DNA from: Anaerolineales bacterium
Lineage (GTDB): Bacteria; Chloroflexota; Anaerolineae; Promineifilales; Promineifilaceae
Length of the DNA stretch: 5,817 bases
Assembly (NCBI GenBank): GCA_020432595.1
Contig: JAGQGA010000374.1
Span: 1 to 5,817 of the forward strand
Direction: 5' to 3'
Under the pieces are notes generated by a model, which was not told where the DNA came from, did not search any database, and saw only the letters and a program-made list of their open reading frames with translations. The translations under genes were made by a program, and so were the position numbers. Numbering within the stretch: position 1 is the stretch's first letter; each line of letters begins with the position of its first letter. This document shows, one piece after another, positions 4,611 through 5,817 of the stretch.

Positions 4611-5308
4611 TAATCCCCTTCACAGTTGAGCCAACTTTGCAGACGGTCTTGGTTTTGGCTGCGCCAAAGGGTGGGGTTTTGTGGGGTCAGGGGTGCCGTG
4701 CCGAGATCAAGGGCTTGCAGCAGGTTATAGGCGCAGGGGTGGTTGGTTTGCAGGGGGTGCAAAACGGCCGTTTTTGCCACCACCAGCCGCCGCTCCTCCC
4801 CATTTGTCCAATAGCCGCTGCCCACAAAATCAATAAACCCCAGATAGGTTTGCAAAAAAGAACGGTGGGTTGGGTCTTGAAAGCAGAGCGTCACGTCGCT
4901 GCTGCCGGGCGTTGCCGCCGCCAAGTCAGCAAATAGTGCGTCGGCACTGGCAAAGCCACGACTAGACAACCGCAACCCTGTTTCCTGAGCCAGGATGCTT
5001 GTCACTGCCTCGGTTAGCCATTGGCAAGCGGGGTCGTCGTCGAGGATTGCCAGCCGTAAATCGGCGGCTGTGTCTGGCGTGGGGGTGAAGGTAGGGCGCA
5101 CGGTGGGGGTTTTGCTGGGTAAAACTGGCGTTTCCGTTGGCGTTGGTCCTGGCGTGCGCGAGGTGGGAATGGTGGCAATGATGACCAGTGGTGTGGCCCA
5201 GGGGGTGGGGGTGGGGACAATGAGCGGTGGGGAAAAAACGGCCGTTTTTCCCCCACCACTACACCCCAGCAGCAGCAATGCCAGCAGCAACCAGCGTAAT
5301 TTGCTCAT
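4610..5308 (-). CDS. Lipoprotein with Pro/Thr stalk and binding-protein-like domain
   Basis: A 232-residue exported lipoprotein of unknown function. Residues 1-15 are a signal peptide (SK.R, then a run of Leu/Ala) ending in the lipobox LLGC, with C16 as the lipidated residue. Residues about 28-79 are a Pro/Thr-rich stalk (PTPTP, TPGPTPTETP, RPTFTPTP), a spacer common in surface proteins of Chloroflexota. Residues about 82-228 form a compact domain with RLAILDDDPACQW at its start, then TLCFQDPTHRSFLQTYLGFIDFVGSGYW and a later HPCAYNLLQALDLG. The overall pattern recalls periplasmic type 2 substrate-binding domains (OpuAC-like), though only about 150 residues are present, shorter than a full two-lobed one. 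Three cysteines there (95, 142, 192) and C229 could form disulphides. The ATG at 5306-5308 overlaps the stop of the kinase-like gene as ATGA, with no good Shine-Dalgarno, so translation is probably coupled. Confidence 0.75.
   Translation of the reverse strand: MSKLRWLLLALLLLGCSGGGKTAVFSPPLIVPTPTPWATPLVIIATIPTSRTPGPTPTETPVLPSKTPTVRPTFTPTPDTAADLRLAILDDDPACQWLTEAVTSILAQETGLRLSSRGFASADALFADLAAATPGSSDVTLCFQDPTHRSFLQTYLGFIDFVGSGYWTNGEERRLVVAKTAVLHPLQTNHPCAYNLLQALDLGTAPLTPQNPTLWRSQNQDRLQSWLNCEGD
4763..4772. repeat. AACGGCCGTT copy 5
   Basis: Exact copy in the lipoprotein gene, extended to a 14-bp palindrome (AAAACGGCCGTTTT, 4761-4774). Read as AAA ACG GCC GTT (Lys-Thr-Ala-Val, residues 179-182). 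Confidence 0.85.
5226..5257. repeat. 32-bp palindrome around AACGGCCGTT copy 6
   Basis: The core at 5237-5246 is extended outward by A/T then G/C runs and GGT/ACC, pairing at 15 of 16 positions (the one mismatch is A5233 against C5250). It lies just after the lipobox in the lipoprotein gene and encodes GGGKTAVFSPP (about residues 18-28). As RNA it would form a strong hairpin about 50 bases into the reading frame. Confidence 0.8.
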
Positions 5309-5817
5309 CCCGTCGCTAATAAAGAAGCTGCCAGGGCCAGGTCATCAAAATCGGCCGTTGGGGTGGGCAGCGCCTGCCGCAGTGCCGCCACACTCTGAAA
5401 CCGCTGACGCGGGTCGGCAGCCAGGCAGCGAGTCACGACATCCCGCACGGACGCAGGAAGCTGGGCGGGAAAATGCAGCGTGGCGGTGGCAATTTGCCCC
5501 GGCTGTAAAAAGGCACTGGCTGAAAAAGGCACCTCACCCGTCAGCAGGTAGTAGAACAGCATCCCTACGGCATAAATGTCCAGCCGGGTGTCGGTTAAAA
5601 TCTCGCGGGCAGCTTCCGGCTTGCCGCTGGCATACAGATGCACTTTTTGCAAATGTTCTGGGGCAAACCAGACAAATTCACCAAAGCGGCGGTTGTCATA
5701 CAGGTTGAAGTCAGGCTTTTCGGCATCCAGTTCGGTGCCAAAATTGGTGAGGTGCACCACGCCGCGCCGATCCAGCAGGATGCTGCTGGGGCGCAGATTG
5801 CCGTGGGCAAAGCCATA
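5305..5817 (-). CDS. Protein-kinase-fold protein, probable pseudokinase, 5' end outside the window
   Basis: The last 170 residues of a Hanks-type Ser/Thr kinase-like protein. The N-lobe lies beyond the window edge, so the nucleotide-binding Lys and the P-loop cannot be judged. Numbering from the first visible residue, the catalytic loop reads HGNLRPSSILL (5-15) in place of HRDLKPxNIL: the catalytic Asp is N7, the Lys is R9 and the metal-binding Asn is S12. The DFG motif reads NFG (25-27). The structural motifs are kept: APE at 52-54, DIYAVG (D80, G85) of helix F, and R139 in DPRQRF of helix I. So the fold seems sound but phosphotransfer is unlikely. The C-terminus ends about 30 residues after that Arg with no membrane segment or sensor domain. 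It precedes the lipoprotein gene with a 4-bp overlap. The substitutions could be compatible with weak activity, so the pseudokinase call is an inference. Confidence 0.8.
   Translation of the reverse strand, partial: YGFAHGNLRPSSILLDRRGVVHLTNFGTELDAEKPDFNLYDNRRFGEFVWFAPEHLQKVHLYASGKPEAAREILTDTRLDIYAVGMLFYYLLTGEVPFSASAFLQPGQIATATLHFPAQLPASVRDVVTRCLAADPRQRFQSVAALRQALPTPTADFDDLALAASLLATG
5350..5359. repeat. Near copy of AACGGCCGTT (9 of 10)
   Basis: On the coding strand this is AACGGCCGAT, read as CCA ACG GCC GAT (Pro-Thr-Ala-Asp) near the end of the kinase-like gene. It keeps the same phase as the exact copies. Confidence 0.5.

Noticed and set aside
5077..5227. GT-rich tract (GGTGTTGG-like units) as a tandem repeat
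   Set aside because: Explained by the Pro/Thr codons of the lipoprotein stalk read on the opposite strand; unit length is irregular and no array is present.
5014..5259. 81-codon - strand frame overlapping the lipoprotein gene
   Set aside because: Out-of-frame reading of the Pro/Thr stalk; it consists mostly of Pro, Arg and Ser and has no start signal.
4995..5708. 237-codon open frame on the + strand across the lipoprotein and kinase-like genes
   Set aside because: It spans the junction of two well-supported genes on the other strand and has low-complexity Val/Gly and Arg/Pro stretches typical of a shadow of Pro/Thr-rich code.

Overview
The window looks like a chromosomal piece of a free-living bacterium of moderate GC content. 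A member of the Chloroflexota (Anaerolineae-like) is the best guess. This rests on style rather than a marker gene: a surface lipoprotein with a long Pro/Thr linker, a fused-looking kinase/lipoprotein operon, a DUF433/DUF5615 pair, and many copies of one palindrome (AACGGCCGTT). No rRNA, tRNA, CRISPR array or transposase was seen.

Layout, left to right. A C-terminal scrap of a gene (1-89, + strand, possibly YdeI/OmdA-like) converges on an MFS exporter (97-1338 or 1383, - strand). Next comes a DUF5615 PIN-like toxin gene overlapping its DUF433 antitoxin gene (1436-2090, - strand), with a near-consensus -10 box so close to the antitoxin ATG that the mRNA may be leaderless. A membrane M50-type zinc protease (2119-2931, - strand) follows. 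Divergent from it is a class II aldolase-family gene (3132-3785, + strand) with a good Shine-Dalgarno, then a 240-nt intergenic region rich in inverted repeats, a stand-alone GNAT acetyltransferase (4026-4550, + strand), and a convergent operon on the - strand (4610-5817).

That last operon is the most interesting part. Its upstream gene, cut by the window edge, is a protein-kinase-fold protein whose catalytic loop reads HGNLRPSS and whose DFG motif reads NFG. Both catalytic aspartates are therefore Asn, so it is probably a pseudokinase. Its stop overlaps the start of a lipoprotein gene (ATGA), and that lipoprotein has a Pro/Thr stalk and a C-terminal region that looks like a divergent periplasmic binding-protein domain. 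Together they suggest a sensory or scaffolding pair working on the two sides of the membrane.

Two layers of non-coding structure run through the window. AACGGCCGTT occurs exactly six times in 5.8 kb, always inside a gene and always in the frame that gives Thr-Ala-Val. The gene borders carry long inverted repeats: two share the unit GATTAGAGATTGG (2942-2990 and 4561-4610), and a branched one follows the aldolase (3801-3881). Apart from the toxin/antitoxin pair and the kinase/lipoprotein pair, the genes do not form an obvious pathway.
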